DNA from: an uncultured Mycoplasmatota bacterium | GTDB lineage: Bacteria; Bacillota_I; Bacilli_A; RF39; UBA660 | Direction of reading: 5' to 3' | DNA length: 5,552 bases | NCBI GenBank assembly: GCA_946494345.1 | Contig: CAMMBX010000079.1 | Location: forward strand, 1 to 5,552 | Part shown: positions 5,546 through 5,552 of the stretch, in pieces | Numbering within the stretch: position 1 is the first letter of the stretch | How the letters are laid out: each line of letters begins with the position of its first letter | Program-made: the position numbers and the translations under genes | Notes under the pieces: generated by a model | What the model was told of the DNA's origin: nothing | The model's database searches: none | What the model saw: the letters and a program-made list of their open reading frames with translations, nothing else

Positions 5546-5552
5546 CAAACAA

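Overview
The window is strongly AT-rich (roughly 30% G+C by eye, not computed), uses the standard bacterial code with TGG for Trp, and carries purine-rich ribosome binding sites. Three genes (spoIIIAH, gerE, gerM) are restricted to endospore formers. This points to a low-GC, endospore-forming member of the Bacillota (Firmicutes). The style of the large surface protein at the left resembles uncultured gut Bacilli lineages, but I cannot assign a genus.

Layout, all genes on the + strand. (1) 3-1610: the 3' part of a long extracellular protein with beta-rich segments and a C-terminal formylglycine-generating-enzyme-like / C-type-lectin-like domain, closed by a hairpin terminator. (2) 1686-3633: a two-gene operon with an 8-nt overlap, encoding a FabG-like short-chain dehydrogenase/reductase and a PLP-dependent methionine gamma-lyase-family protein (B. 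subtilis YnbB family). (3) 3681-5492: a sporulation block of spoIIIAH, gerE and gerM, with mother-cell-type (sigma-E/sigma-K) promoter candidates before spoIIIAH and gerE and a strong intrinsic terminator between gerE and gerM. (4) 5493-5552: a short intergenic tail with a TATAAT box overlapping a perfect DnaA box, possibly the edge of a replication-origin or DnaA-controlled region.

How the genes work together: SpoIIIAH is the mother-cell membrane half of the SpoIIQ-SpoIIIAH channel between mother cell and forespore. GerM is a periplasmic (intermembrane) protein needed for that channel's assembly in B. subtilis. GerE is the last mother-cell transcription factor and controls late coat genes. 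Grouping them makes a compact mother-cell sporulation locus. The SDR and lyase look like housekeeping metabolism and have no evident link to it, apart from the spoIIIAH promoter candidate overlapping the lyase stop codon.

The points I find most worth checking are four. The spoIIIAH ribosome binding site could be sequestered only in readthrough transcripts. A pyrimidine-CATA motif is shared by the spoIIIAH and gerE upstream regions. Serine codon use shifts abruptly in the lectin-like tail of the surface protein. A DnaA box sits at the right edge. No gene-free stretch exceeds 100 bases, and I see no tRNA, rRNA, CRISPR array or insertion sequence.
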